Assembly (NCBI GenBank): GCA_021531775.1
Contig: JAFBIU010000009.1
Coordinates: 1 to 64,000 of the forward strand
Origin: Parabacteroides distasonis
GTDB taxonomy: Bacteria; Bacteroidota; Bacteroidia; Bacteroidales; Tannerellaceae
Direction of reading: 5' to 3'
DNA: 64,000 nt
The notes beneath the pieces are model-generated. The model made no database searches. It was not told where the DNA came from and saw nothing but the letters and a program-made list of their open reading frames with translations. Of this stretch, positions 35,168 to 43,730 are shown piece by piece (the first letter of the stretch is position 1; every line of letters starts with the position of its first letter). A program made the position numbers and the translations under genes.

Positions 35168-35467
35168 ATGGAAGTAATCATTACAGAAGGAGCGGAGACG
35201 CTTATCCAGATCAAGGGCCGGCTCGATACCAATTCCAGCCCACAGTTTGAAAAGGCCATGGCTCCCATACTACAAGGGCCTACCAAACAGGTACGGGTGG
35301 ATTGTAGCCAGTTGGCCTATATCAGCAGTTCGGGTTTGCGTATGTTCCTGATGCTGCAGAAAAACATCTCCCAAAAGAAAGGATCCCTCCGGTTGTGCGG
35401 ACTGAACGATTCGATCAAAGAGGTGTTCGCCATTACCGGATTTGCGGCTATCTTTACGATTGAGTAA
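35168..35467 (+). CDS. STAS-domain anti-anti-sigma factor-like protein (SpoIIAA/RsbV type)
   Basis: 99 residues, one STAS domain. VIITEGAETLIQIKGRLDT and the conserved LAYISSSGLRMFLMLQKN, where the second Ser of the SSG segment is the position phosphorylated by RsbW-type kinases. It probably forms a switch with the kinase encoded just upstream: unphosphorylated protein would sequester the kinase. The operon ends at the terminator 35475-35512. Confidence 0.92.
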   Translation: MEVIITEGAETLIQIKGRLDTNSSPQFEKAMAPILQGPTKQVRVDCSQLAYISSSGLRMFLMLQKNISQKKGSLRLCGLNDSIKEVFAITGFAAIFTIE

Positions 35468-35474
35468 TAAAAAA

Positions 35475-35512
35475 AACAGGCTGTATGTCAGTGTTGCTGC
35501 ATACAGCCTGTT
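35475..35512. terminator. Bidirectional terminator after the STAS gene
   Basis: AACAGGCTGTATG (35475-35487) and CATACAGCCTGTT (35500-35512) are perfectly complementary, flanked by A and T runs. It separates the STAS operon from the convergent metalloprotease gene. Confidence 0.92.
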
Positions 35513-35531
35513 TTTTTATCTGACCAATTGA

Positions 35532-36413
35532 TTATTCACTCCAGTGGTACAGATCGACCTTCTTGTGGCGGCTGACCTGTTCGTTGACTTCGGGGAAATA
35601 GTTGGCCAGGATGGCATACAGTCCCGGATCGTACGCTTTCATCTCCTCCCGGGTGTTGATGCGGTTGTGCTTGCCGTCACCATCATCCGTATTGACCTCG
35701 GCATTGACATTGAACCAGTTCTGAACACCCTCAGCCCAATATTCCCATACGTTGGTGGCAGCATAGACATTTTTCCAACGTCCTTTCGCCAAGGCTGCAT
35801 CCAAAGAGGCCTGCAACTCGTCGTTGAACTGCGGGCGGATCGGCAGGATGCCGGCTCCGTGGATGGTATGGGCAAACTCATGAATCAGGATATCCTCGGC
35901 ATGATACTTGTCGATCTGATAGGCCAAGATGTTCTCTTCGGCACAGGTCGAGAAGGGATTCTCGGCATCCCCACCCAGACCCCGGGCACGTACGTCCCAG
36001 TTCAAGGTCGTGTCTTTGGCCAAAAAGGCATGTTCGGGAATGTCCGTTGTTCCTTCGTAACGGGCCATGATACCGATGCGGGTATTCCGGCTTGTGAGTG
36101 ATTCCATCACTTCAGCGGGCAATACATCGGTCAACGCCTTGATACTGATGTAGGCTGCATAGAAGCAGGAGTCGGGCACACGCCAAGAGCTGACCACATG
36201 GATACCGTTTACATTCATGTACTTCTTGTAGAAGGGGTCCAGCTTCAACTCGGCAGGAGGTGCCGTGATGGTGGGTGTATCCACCAAAACGGCCATGGGA
36301 CAATCTGTTGTTGTGACCTCTTCAGGAGTCGTGTTAATCTCTACCGATCCATGGCATCCAGCCAGGAGGGTCAGGCCGAAACCAGCGGCCATCAAAGTCT
36401 GTATGAATTTCAT
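35532..36413 (-). CDS. Zinc-metallopeptidase-like lipoprotein (HExxH)
   Basis: 293 residues. The lipobox LLAGC near residue 20 predicts a lipoprotein. The zinc signature HEFAHTIHGAG is followed about 50 residues later by VWEYWAEGVQNWFNVN, whose Glu could be the third ligand of a gluzincin, and by NTREEMKAYDPGLYAIL. The same arrangement occurs in secreted HExxH proteins of fungi and bacteria related to the anthrax lethal-factor fold; this relation is recalled and not tested. It lies downstream of a SusC/SusD pair in the same direction, so it may act on the imported substrate at the cell surface. ATG 36413 is chosen for the signal peptide. Confidence 0.8.
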   Translation of the reverse strand: MKFIQTLMAAGFGLTLLAGCHGSVEINTTPEEVTTTDCPMAVLVDTPTITAPPAELKLDPFYKKYMNVNGIHVVSSWRVPDSCFYAAYISIKALTDVLPAEVMESLTSRNTRIGIMARYEGTTDIPEHAFLAKDTTLNWDVRARGLGGDAENPFSTCAEENILAYQIDKYHAEDILIHEFAHTIHGAGILPIRPQFNDELQASLDAALAKGRWKNVYAATNVWEYWAEGVQNWFNVNAEVNTDDGDGKHNRINTREEMKAYDPGLYAILANYFPEVNEQVSRHKKVDLYHWSE

Positions 36414-36455
36414 CTTACGTACTGTTTGTTGATTTGCCGACAAATATACATTTAT

Positions 36456-37952
36456 TTATTGTCCGCTGAACGGATTTTGGTCACTTTCGCTGATGGCACC
36501 GTTCAATTGGATTTCCCGTTGCGGGATCTGGAAGATGAAACGGTAGTCGTTGGAAGCCAACGGGAATACCTCCGGATCCTTTCCCGGATCGAAATGGTCA
36601 CCTTCGCGAACCAACGGTTTCTGCAGGCGCAAGTAATCGAGCATATCGCCACCACCTTCACCCAACAACTCTTTCCGACGTTCCACGAAGATCGCTTCTG
36701 CCAAGGCTGACTTGTCCGTCGTTGTCGTGATCTGCTGGACATTGCGTGCCTTTTGCAATTCGTTCAAGGCGGCCAAGGCTGCCGTCGGATTATTCAGGTT
36801 GTTTTCGCATTCGGCTGTAATCAACAGCATCTCTGCTCCACGCATCAGCACATAGTCTCCACGGCTTTTGGCCTGTCCGTTACCCGGATCGAAGAACTTG
36901 CTGTTGGCCCATTTCTCGGTATAGGCATCGCTCCGGTGCCAGAAGAGGTAACGGTCATCCTCTTCGTCAAAGAGTTCGACATACTTGTCGTTCACGAACA
37001 TGTTGTTGAAGTTGTAGAAGGGTTCGCCCGAATCTTCCGGCCAGTTGTACCAAAAACTGTAGCTACCTGTATCCCCCATGTTGGATTCGGTACTCTGGTA
37101 GAAGCCCCAAACCACCTCATCATATTCGGCATGGCAGAAACCGTTGCGCCATTCATCTCGGGTCATCAACGTGCCATAGTGCTGCAAGACGCTTTGAGCT
37201 GCCTCTTTCGACTTGCTCCATTCTCCCATCACCAGATACACGCGAGCCAACAGTCCGGTGGCCACATCCTTATCGAAGTAGTATTTCGTACCGCTTCGGT
37301 CATAGTCGGCCAACAATCCCTGAGCCGAGGTCAGATCCTTGATGATCTGCTCATAGCAGGCAGCCACGGTTGACCGGGGCATGTCGTTCTCATCTGCCGA
37401 AGAGAGACGAAGTACCACTCCCTGCTTCTCCTTGGCCAAGGCATAGGTTTGTTGATAATGTTGCACTAATGTGAAGTAGCAATAGCCTCGGATGGCCAGT
37501 GCCTGACCCTTGACAGCCTTCTTCAAGGCATCAGATCCGACCGATGCATCGATATTGTCGATGATGATATTCAGCTGGTTGATGATCGTGTAGAGGTTGG
37601 TCCACATGATGGAGGAGGTGCCGGATGCCAAGGTGTAGGAGCTGACAAAGCGATACCCTTCGTAATGCTCACCACCCATGTTGTCGTTGCAGATGACATC
37701 CGTTCCCCGGAGCATATCGACCAGATAGAAGCCTGATACACCTTTGAAACATTCGCGGAAATCATCACCACACGTCTTGAAGTACAACCGGTTGTAGCAT
37801 CCTTCCAGCAACATATTCAGGTTGGTTGCACTACTGAGCACTTGCGTGTCGGAAATGTCAACCGAAGAGGCCGTTGTCAATTTGTCGTCGCAGCTGCTGA
37901 ACAGGCCGATGGCACAAGCGGCTGCCATATAGAGAATCGATTTTCGTAACAT
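36456..37952 (-). CDS. SusD/RagB-family nutrient-binding lipoprotein (pair 1)
   Basis: 498 residues. A lipoprotein signal with LFSSC places it at the outer-membrane surface, where it lids its SusC partner. The TPR-like helices and the RagB/SusD C-terminal region (MLLITAECENNLNNPTAAL, ALNELQKARNV, AIFVERRKELLGEG) are clear. It follows susC by 30 bases. The ligand cannot be told from sequence; the neighbouring peptidase rather than a glycosidase suggests a peptide or glycopeptide. Confidence 0.95.
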   Translation of the reverse strand: MLRKSILYMAAACAIGLFSSCDDKLTTASSVDISDTQVLSSATNLNMLLEGCYNRLYFKTCGDDFRECFKGVSGFYLVDMLRGTDVICNDNMGGEHYEGYRFVSSYTLASGTSSIMWTNLYTIINQLNIIIDNIDASVGSDALKKAVKGQALAIRGYCYFTLVQHYQQTYALAKEKQGVVLRLSSADENDMPRSTVAACYEQIIKDLTSAQGLLADYDRSGTKYYFDKDVATGLLARVYLVMGEWSKSKEAAQSVLQHYGTLMTRDEWRNGFCHAEYDEVVWGFYQSTESNMGDTGSYSFWYNWPEDSGEPFYNFNNMFVNDKYVELFDEEDDRYLFWHRSDAYTEKWANSKFFDPGNGQAKSRGDYVLMRGAEMLLITAECENNLNNPTAALAALNELQKARNVQQITTTTDKSALAEAIFVERRKELLGEGGGDMLDYLRLQKPLVREGDHFDPGKDPEVFPLASNDYRFIFQIPQREIQLNGAISESDQNPFSGQ

Positions 37953-37982
37953 ATTCTGAATGATTATAGTTAGTTAATGTGA

Positions 37983-40900
37983 TTAAAATGAGATCTGAAC
38001 ACCACCTGTGACAGACATGCGAGAGGAGATGGAACCATTCTTGTCCGAACCGTTGTAGGCATCACCGGAGATATCCATTTCCGGATCTGTGCCACGGCTG
38101 GCTGCCTTACCGAAGGTCAGCAGGTTGTCACCCGTTACATACAGACGTACATGGCTCATGCCAATCTTGCTCAACAGGGTCCGGGGGAAGGTGTAACCCA
38201 ACGTGATGTTACGCAAACGCATGAAATTGTTGCGATAGACATACCGGTCGCTATACATGGCGATACCATTATAGGTGCTGGTACCATCGACGGTCAAACG
38301 GGGAACATCGGTCACATCACCCGGCTGACGCCAACGATCGGCAAGGAAATCGGATGCGATCGAGAAACCTTGACGCAACACGCTCGACTCTTTATACATG
38401 TGGTCGGCTGTATAGCTGCCCAACGAGTAGTAGAGCATGAACGAGAAGTCGAAGTCTTTCAGCTGGAAGCTGTTGATCAACGAACCATACACTTTCGGAA
38501 TGGACGATCCCAGGTAATCGTATTGTGAATCCATGTTCACTTCGGTGTAGTCGGTTGTACGTACCCGGTCGATGACGTTACCCTCTGCATCAAAGATCTT
38601 CTTCCAGTAGGTGGCCTTACCTGTTTCCGGATCGGCACCTGCATACCGCGGACCGATGATCTCGTAGCGAGACTTGCCTTCGGCCATCTTGTATTTGGCA
38701 TAGCTTCCGCTATAGGTATATTCACCCTCCGGCAGACTGGTGATCTGGTTCTTCAGATAGGTCAGGTTGAAATCTACATTCCAGGTGAAGGTTTTGCTCT
38801 TGATGGGAGATGTACCCAACGTGATCTCTACACCCGAGTTGCGGATGTCGCCCAAGTTGGTGTTGTAACCCGTTGCATTACCGGTGATGGCAGACAGTGG
38901 TACCTCGCGATAGTAGAGCAAGTCCTTGGATGAACGACGGTAGTATTCGAAGGTACCGGTCAGTTTGCCTGCCCAGAGGCTGAAATCAAATCCGGCATTG
39001 AACTGCTGGTTCTTTTCCCATTTCAGATTCGGTGTCGAGAGAGAATTGACCGTAATACCTGGGGTTGTGTACATGTTTACCGTATTGCCGTTGGCATCAC
39101 TGGATGAATAGGTGCCTTGATAAGCATAGTACGAAGAGACACGGTCGTTACCGGTCGTACCGAAGCTGGCTTTCAGAGAGAGGTTGTCCAACCAACCGGC
39201 TGTCGGTTCCATGAATGCCTCTTTGGAGAGTCGCCAAGAGGCACCGGCCGAGAAGAAGTTACCCCAACGGGAATCCGGATGGAAACGAGACGAACCATCC
39301 CGACGGAAGCTGGCTGACACATAATACTTGTTGGCAAAACTATACTCGGCTTTTCCCAAGAAGGAGAGCAGTCCATAACGGTCGGTATAAGAGCTGACCT
39401 CTTTGTCCGTTGTTGTTGAATTCAATTCATAGAAGTTACCCATGGCAATACCGCCACCATAACCATACATATATTCATAGAGGAAGTTATAATACTCCTG
39501 ACCGGCCAGTACATTGATGTGATGATCACCCCACTCCTTGTCGTAGGTCAAGATGTTGTTCCAGGTGGTAGAGGTCTGGCGTACACCTGACCGGTAGGCT
39601 GAACCACCCCCATAAAGAATGGTCGATCCCCAACCGTCTGCACCCGACTGATAGTAGCCGTGAATGGCAGAACTGTAGTAGTTGCGTTTCGTATTCTGGT
39701 TGTCCAAACTCAAGCTGGAGCGGAATTTGAGTCCCGGCAGCAGGTCAAATTCGACAAAGGTACGAGCCGATACCAAATCGATATACCCCATATCGAAGTC
39801 GTAACTACCCTCATTGTCGCTATCGGTTCCCAACGACCAGGCCAGAGAACTCCACCAACCCCACTGTTTCCGGTAGGCTCCAAAGTCCAACATCCGGTCG
39901 CCTGTCACCTCGTTGTAGATCCAGTCCGTATTCTCACTGTTGCGCAAGTAGGGCGAATAGTAGCTCGGCATGGTACGCAAGAAACGGGTCTGTACGTTCG
40001 AGTAGGTCTTGCGGGTATGCGTATAGCCCAAGTTGAGGCCCAAACGCATCCATTTCTTCACTTCGTTGGTCACGTTGGCACGTAACGTATAACGGTTGAA
40101 CAGCTGTCCGACAGCCATACCCTTGTCGTTCAGGTAGGAACCAGAGAAGAGGTAGTTCATCTTACCGTTGTTGGCCATACCGCTCACGTCAATGGAGTAT
40201 TCCTGACGCAACCGTTTCTTGATGATGGAACCGTACCAATCCCAGTCGGATTCGTCCCACACCAGTTGGGCATCACTTCTCAACTTACCGTTTTCATCCA
40301 ACGGGTTGGAGAGGTTGTAGGGGTTGACATAACTCTTGTTGCCATTGGCATCATACGTGGCACTGATCAGGTGGTCCATGTAGTTGGCCGAAGCATAGGC
40401 ACGTGCCTCTGCCTCACTCTGGCCATTGCCATAGAGGGCATCGTTGTAGTATGCCTCCCACCAGTATTCAAAGAACTCACCCGGTTGGGCCATCTTCGGA
40501 TATTTCACAGCCAGATCCGAGAAGCCCCAGTTGGCGTTGAAGTTGACCGTTGCTTTCTCGCTTTTGGCCTTCTTGGTGGTGATCATGACGACACCATTGG
40601 CAGCACGCGAACCATACAACGATGAGGCGGCTGCATCCTTCAAGACAGAGATCGACTCGATGTCGGAGGTGGCAATGGCACTCAACTGTCCATCGTAGGG
40701 CATACCATCCACCACATACAAAGGAGTGGTCTTGGCATCGCTCGACATGGAACCGATACCACGGATATTAATGGTCGGGTCTGCACCCGGTGTACCTACA
40801 TTGTTCACGACATTGACACCGGCACTCATACCTTGCAAGGCAGACACGGCATTGCTTTGTGTCAGTTTGGTCAGTTTCTCGGCAGACACGGCTGTAACAG

Positions 40901-41258
40901 AACCGGTGAAAGAGGATTTCTTGGCAGTACCGTATGCCACAACGACCACTTCATCGACCAGCTGACTCTCATCTTCCAGTACGATGTGCATCTGAATACC
41001 CGGTTTGACCGGTACTTCACGTGTGCTATATCCAATGCTGGATATGATAAGAGTGGCCCGTTCCGGTGTCTCAATTTGGAACGTACCATCCATTTCGGTC
41101 ACGGTCCCCTGTGTTGTTCCTTTTAGAATAACGGTTGCTCCGATCAACGGATCTTCATTCTTGTCCGTGACAATACCTCGGATTTCCACGTTGGATTGGG
41201 CCCATCCCACGAAGGGCACCATCCAGATGAGAAGCATCCATACATACAATCTTCTCAT
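37983..41258 (-). CDS. SusC/RagA-family TonB-linked outer-membrane transporter (pair 1)
   Basis: 1091 residues. Signal peptide, then a carboxypeptidase-regulatory-like domain (IRGIVTDKNEDPLIGATVIL), TonB-box-like DEVVVVAYGTAKKSS, plug domain (GVNVVNNVGTPGADPTINI, YVVDGMPYDGQ, LKDAAASSLYGSRAANGVVM) and barrel ending GGVQISF. It imports an oligomer captured by SusD. ATG 41258 gives a proper signal peptide; an in-frame start at 41285 is less likely. A TACATTTG box on the minus strand (41352-41345) is the likely -7 element. No sigma/anti-sigma or hybrid two-component regulator is adjacent. Confidence 0.96.
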   Translation of the reverse strand: MRRLYVWMLLIWMVPFVGWAQSNVEIRGIVTDKNEDPLIGATVILKGTTQGTVTEMDGTFQIETPERATLIISSIGYSTREVPVKPGIQMHIVLEDESQLVDEVVVVAYGTAKKSSFTGSVTAVSAEKLTKLTQSNAVSALQGMSAGVNVVNNVGTPGADPTINIRGIGSMSSDAKTTPLYVVDGMPYDGQLSAIATSDIESISVLKDAAASSLYGSRAANGVVMITTKKAKSEKATVNFNANWGFSDLAVKYPKMAQPGEFFEYWWEAYYNDALYGNGQSEAEARAYASANYMDHLISATYDANGNKSYVNPYNLSNPLDENGKLRSDAQLVWDESDWDWYGSIIKKRLRQEYSIDVSGMANNGKMNYLFSGSYLNDKGMAVGQLFNRYTLRANVTNEVKKWMRLGLNLGYTHTRKTYSNVQTRFLRTMPSYYSPYLRNSENTDWIYNEVTGDRMLDFGAYRKQWGWWSSLAWSLGTDSDNEGSYDFDMGYIDLVSARTFVEFDLLPGLKFRSSLSLDNQNTKRNYYSSAIHGYYQSGADGWGSTILYGGGSAYRSGVRQTSTTWNNILTYDKEWGDHHINVLAGQEYYNFLYEYMYGYGGGIAMGNFYELNSTTTDKEVSSYTDRYGLLSFLGKAEYSFANKYYVSASFRRDGSSRFHPDSRWGNFFSAGASWRLSKEAFMEPTAGWLDNLSLKASFGTTGNDRVSSYYAYQGTYSSSDANGNTVNMYTTPGITVNSLSTPNLKWEKNQQFNAGFDFSLWAGKLTGTFEYYRRSSKDLLYYREVPLSAITGNATGYNTNLGDIRNSGVEITLGTSPIKSKTFTWNVDFNLTYLKNQITSLPEGEYTYSGSYAKYKMAEGKSRYEIIGPRYAGADPETGKATYWKKIFDAEGNVIDRVRTTDYTEVNMDSQYDYLGSSIPKVYGSLINSFQLKDFDFSFMLYYSLGSYTADHMYKESSVLRQGFSIASDFLADRWRQPGDVTDVPRLTVDGTSTYNGIAMYSDRYVYRNNFMRLRNITLGYTFPRTLLSKIGMSHVRLYVTGDNLLTFGKAASRGTDPEMDISGDAYNGSDKNGSISSRMSVTGGVQISF

Positions 41259-41608
41259 TTTTTCGATACTGTAATAATAACCCATAACTAATCAATTTGT
41301 CGGTTAAAAAATCGGTTAAATGACACTCTGATAATTTTTCGGTGCAAATGTAATGCAAAATGTCATAATATTAACCCATCTCGTGATACTATTTATAATT
41401 ACAAGTCTTAATGGTGATATATTGTTTGTATATAGCTGTTTCTGCTTATAATATGTTGTAATAATCGCTGAAATAGTTTCATATTGATAAAATCTATAAA
41501 ATTTCTTTGGAATCGTATGTTATATGGAGCAATTCTGTTAACTTTCGACACTCTTAGAATCAAAGAAGAAAAATAGCTATATATATTAATGTATAAAGAG
41601 CAATAAGT
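41259..41608. promoter_or_regulatory. AT-rich divergent promoter region
   Basis: Holds the minus-strand -7 box of susC1 (41345-41352). On the plus side no convincing TAnnTTTG was found before GDPD. No coding frame or strong hairpin was seen. Confidence 0.5.
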
Positions 41609-42415
41609 ATGAATCGTATGTGGAAGGGCTTGTCCATAGCCGGTTTGTTGTTGTGTGCTTCATGGACGGCAGAGGCACAACAAATCATCGGTCACCGGGG
41701 ATCTGTCTGGGGTGTGGAGAACACGCGGGCAGCTTTTATCAATGCAGCCAAGGCAGGAGCTGTTGGCTTGGAATGTGACATCCGGAACTCGAAGGATGGT
41801 CTGTTTGTCATCAACCATGACAGTAGCCTGAAGCGTTTGGGCGGTTCCGAGGAGCTGATCTGGGAGCAGAATGCCAGTCGTCTGCTGACGACCGATCTGC
41901 AGCAGGAGCGTGATGGCATTTGTTATGTGGGCCAGGTCATGGCATTGGGCGACTATCTGGATCTCTGCAAAGAGTTGGATCAAGTTCCTGTCATCGAGAT
42001 CAAGGAGTGTACGACCATCCGAAGCGATGCCAAGAATCCGGCTAACGACCGTTTCGATGGTGTTCCCGCCTTGATGAGTCTGATTGCCGAGAAGGGGTTG
42101 ACCGACCGGGTGGTCATCATCTCCTTTATGCAAAGCGTCATGGATCACATCTGGAAGAACTATCCGGGTGTACATCTCCAGTTCCTGACCGGTGAAGACT
42201 GGCGACCCTATGCCCAGTGGTGTATCGACCGCAAGATGGATTTGGATATCCACTATGAGAAAGCGGATGCCGAATTGGTGAAGCGTTTCCATGAAGTGGG
42301 CCTGAAGGTGAATGTCTGGACCGTTGATGATCCGGTTGCTTTCAAAAAAATGCAGGAGATTGGGGTCGATTACATCACGACCAACAAACTGTTTCCGCAA
42401 CCGTTGACAAAATAA
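41609..42415 (+). CDS. Glycerophosphodiester phosphodiesterase, exported
   Basis: 268 residues. Signal peptide (LSIAGLLLCASWTAEAQ) then a GDPD TIM barrel: IIGHRGSVWGVENTRAAF (catalytic His-Arg and Glu), GLECDIRNSKDGLFVINHD (Glu-x-Asp and second His) and DQVPVIEIKE. The barrel closes with LKVNVWTVDDPVAFKKM and DYITTNKL. It hydrolyses glycerophosphodiesters to glycerol 3-phosphate, probably in the periplasm. It is followed after 23 bases by the GroES-like gene. Confidence 0.93.
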   Translation: MNRMWKGLSIAGLLLCASWTAEAQQIIGHRGSVWGVENTRAAFINAAKAGAVGLECDIRNSKDGLFVINHDSSLKRLGGSEELIWEQNASRLLTTDLQQERDGICYVGQVMALGDYLDLCKELDQVPVIEIKECTTIRSDAKNPANDRFDGVPALMSLIAEKGLTDRVVIISFMQSVMDHIWKNYPGVHLQFLTGEDWRPYAQWCIDRKMDLDIHYEKADAELVKRFHEVGLKVNVWTVDDPVAFKKMQEIGVDYITTNKLFPQPLTK

Positions 42416-42438
42416 CAACCCTCAAAGCAACAAACCGT

Positions 42439-42819
42439 ATGCAGTTAGCAATCGATCGAAAAGATATTGACAAGTTTCTGATGATTGGCGACAAGGTGCT
42501 GATCAAACCGAAGAATCCGCAAAGCCAGACCAAGTCCGGTCTCTATTTGCCCCCGACTGTCCAACAGGACCGCATCCAGGCGGGCTACATCATCAAGACC
42601 GGTCCCGGCTACCCCCTGCCTTCGCAGACCGACGAACATGAGGTCTGGGAAAAGAAGGAGGGAGAGGTGCACTATCTGCCCTTGCAGGCCAAGGAGGGCG
42701 ACCTGGCTGTCTATTTGCAGAATTCCGCCTATGAGATCAATTTCAACGATGAAAAGTATCTGATCGTGCCCCATTCCGCCATTCTGATGCTCATTCGCGA
42801 TGAAGGATTGTTCGAATAA
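42439..42819 (+). CDS. GroES-like co-chaperone family protein
   Basis: 126 residues, longer than GroES (about 95). The Cpn10 core is seen: MIGDKVLIKPKNPQSQTKSG with LYLPPTVQQ (mobile-loop region), YIIKTGP and DLAVYLQNSAYEINFNDEKY, then IVPHSAILMLI. An insertion of charged residues (DEHEVWEKKEGEVHY) interrupts the middle. There is no groEL nearby, so this is a GroES paralogue rather than the main co-chaperonin. Whether it caps GroEL is unknown. Confidence 0.8.
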   Translation: MQLAIDRKDIDKFLMIGDKVLIKPKNPQSQTKSGLYLPPTVQQDRIQAGYIIKTGPGYPLPSQTDEHEVWEKKEGEVHYLPLQAKEGDLAVYLQNSAYEINFNDEKYLIVPHSAILMLIRDEGLFE

Positions 42820-42916
42820 ATGCAATTTGTCACCCAAAAGGGACGTCATTTCACTTTTTTAATCTATTTTTGCGGATCAAGAACACAATGACAAATTATC
42901 AACAGAGCGATTATAT

Positions 42917-43714
42917 ATGAATAAAATTGTAAGCAAAGAACATTTCTCCGCGAACGTGGTGAAATTGGAAGTGGAAGCTCCGCTGATTGCCCGGTCCCGG
43001 AAAGCGGGACATTTCGTGATCGTGCGGGCAGGCGAGAAGGGAGAACGTATCCCGTTGACCATTGCGTCGTCCGATACGACCAAGGGCACCATCACCTTAG
43101 TGATTCAGGCTGTCGGTGGCTCGTCACGCAAGATTACGGAACTGAATGTGGGCGATTATCTGACCGATGTGGTAGGTCCGTTGGGACAGGCTACCCATAT
43201 TGAAAAGGTCGGTACCGTGGTTTGTGCCGGTGGTGGTGTCGGTGTGGCTCCCTTGCTGCCGATCGTTGAGGCTTTTCACAAAGCCGGCAACCGGGTGATT
43301 GTCGTGCTGGCTGCACGTACGAAGGAACTGGTGATTCTGGAAGAGCAGATGCGTGCCCATTCCGATGAGGTCATCATCATGACCGATGATGGTTCGTACG
43401 GACAGAAGGGATTGGTGACACAGGGGGTAGAAGAGGTGATCAACCGGGAGCCCGTCCATCTGTGTGTGACCATTGGTCCGGCTATCATGATGAAGTTCGT
43501 TTCTTTACTTACAAAGAAATACAATGTGCCGACTGTTGCCTCGTTGAACACGATCATGGTCGATGGTACCGGTATGTGTGGTGCCTGCCGTATCACGGTC
43601 GGAGGCAAGACCAAGTTCGTCTGTGTGGATGGACCCGAGTTTGATGCGCACCAGGTCGATTTCGATGAGATGCTCATGCGTCTGGGTGCCTACAAAGGAA
43701 TTGAAAAAAAGTAA
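42917..43714 (+). CDS. FAD/NAD-binding [2Fe-2S] oxidoreductase subunit (NfnA/SudB-like)
   Basis: 265 residues. Ferredoxin-reductase fold: the FAD domain with GHFVIVRAGEKGERIPLTIA, the NAD domain with VVCAGGGVGVAPLLPIVEA, and a C-terminal iron-sulfur cluster with GTGMCGACRITV and KFVCVDGPEFD. With the next gene it matches NfnAB (NADH-dependent ferredoxin:NADP+ oxidoreductase) or sulfide dehydrogenase. The second subunit starts 17 bases after the stop. A TATTTTTG box at 42865-42872 is a possible -7 element. Confidence 0.92.
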   Translation: MNKIVSKEHFSANVVKLEVEAPLIARSRKAGHFVIVRAGEKGERIPLTIASSDTTKGTITLVIQAVGGSSRKITELNVGDYLTDVVGPLGQATHIEKVGTVVCAGGGVGVAPLLPIVEAFHKAGNRVIVVLAARTKELVILEEQMRAHSDEVIIMTDDGSYGQKGLVTQGVEEVINREPVHLCVTIGPAIMMKFVSLLTKKYNVPTVASLNTIMVDGTGMCGACRITVGGKTKFVCVDGPEFDAHQVDFDEMLMRLGAYKGIEKK

Positions 43715-43730
43715 CAAAAAACACCCCATC

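Noticed and set aside
34740-35467. Complete SigB-type stress module
   Set aside because: Only the kinase and STAS genes are present; there is no sigma factor, stressosome or PP2C phosphatase in the window.
36456-41258. Full polysaccharide-utilisation locus around SusCD pair 1
   Set aside because: No glycoside hydrolase, lyase, hybrid two-component or ECF sigma/anti-sigma gene is adjacent; only a metallopeptidase-like lipoprotein is linked.
43563-43730. Longer start for the NfnB-like protein
   Set aside because: The extension overlaps the conserved iron-sulfur end of the NfnA-like gene in another frame; ATG 43731 fits the family.
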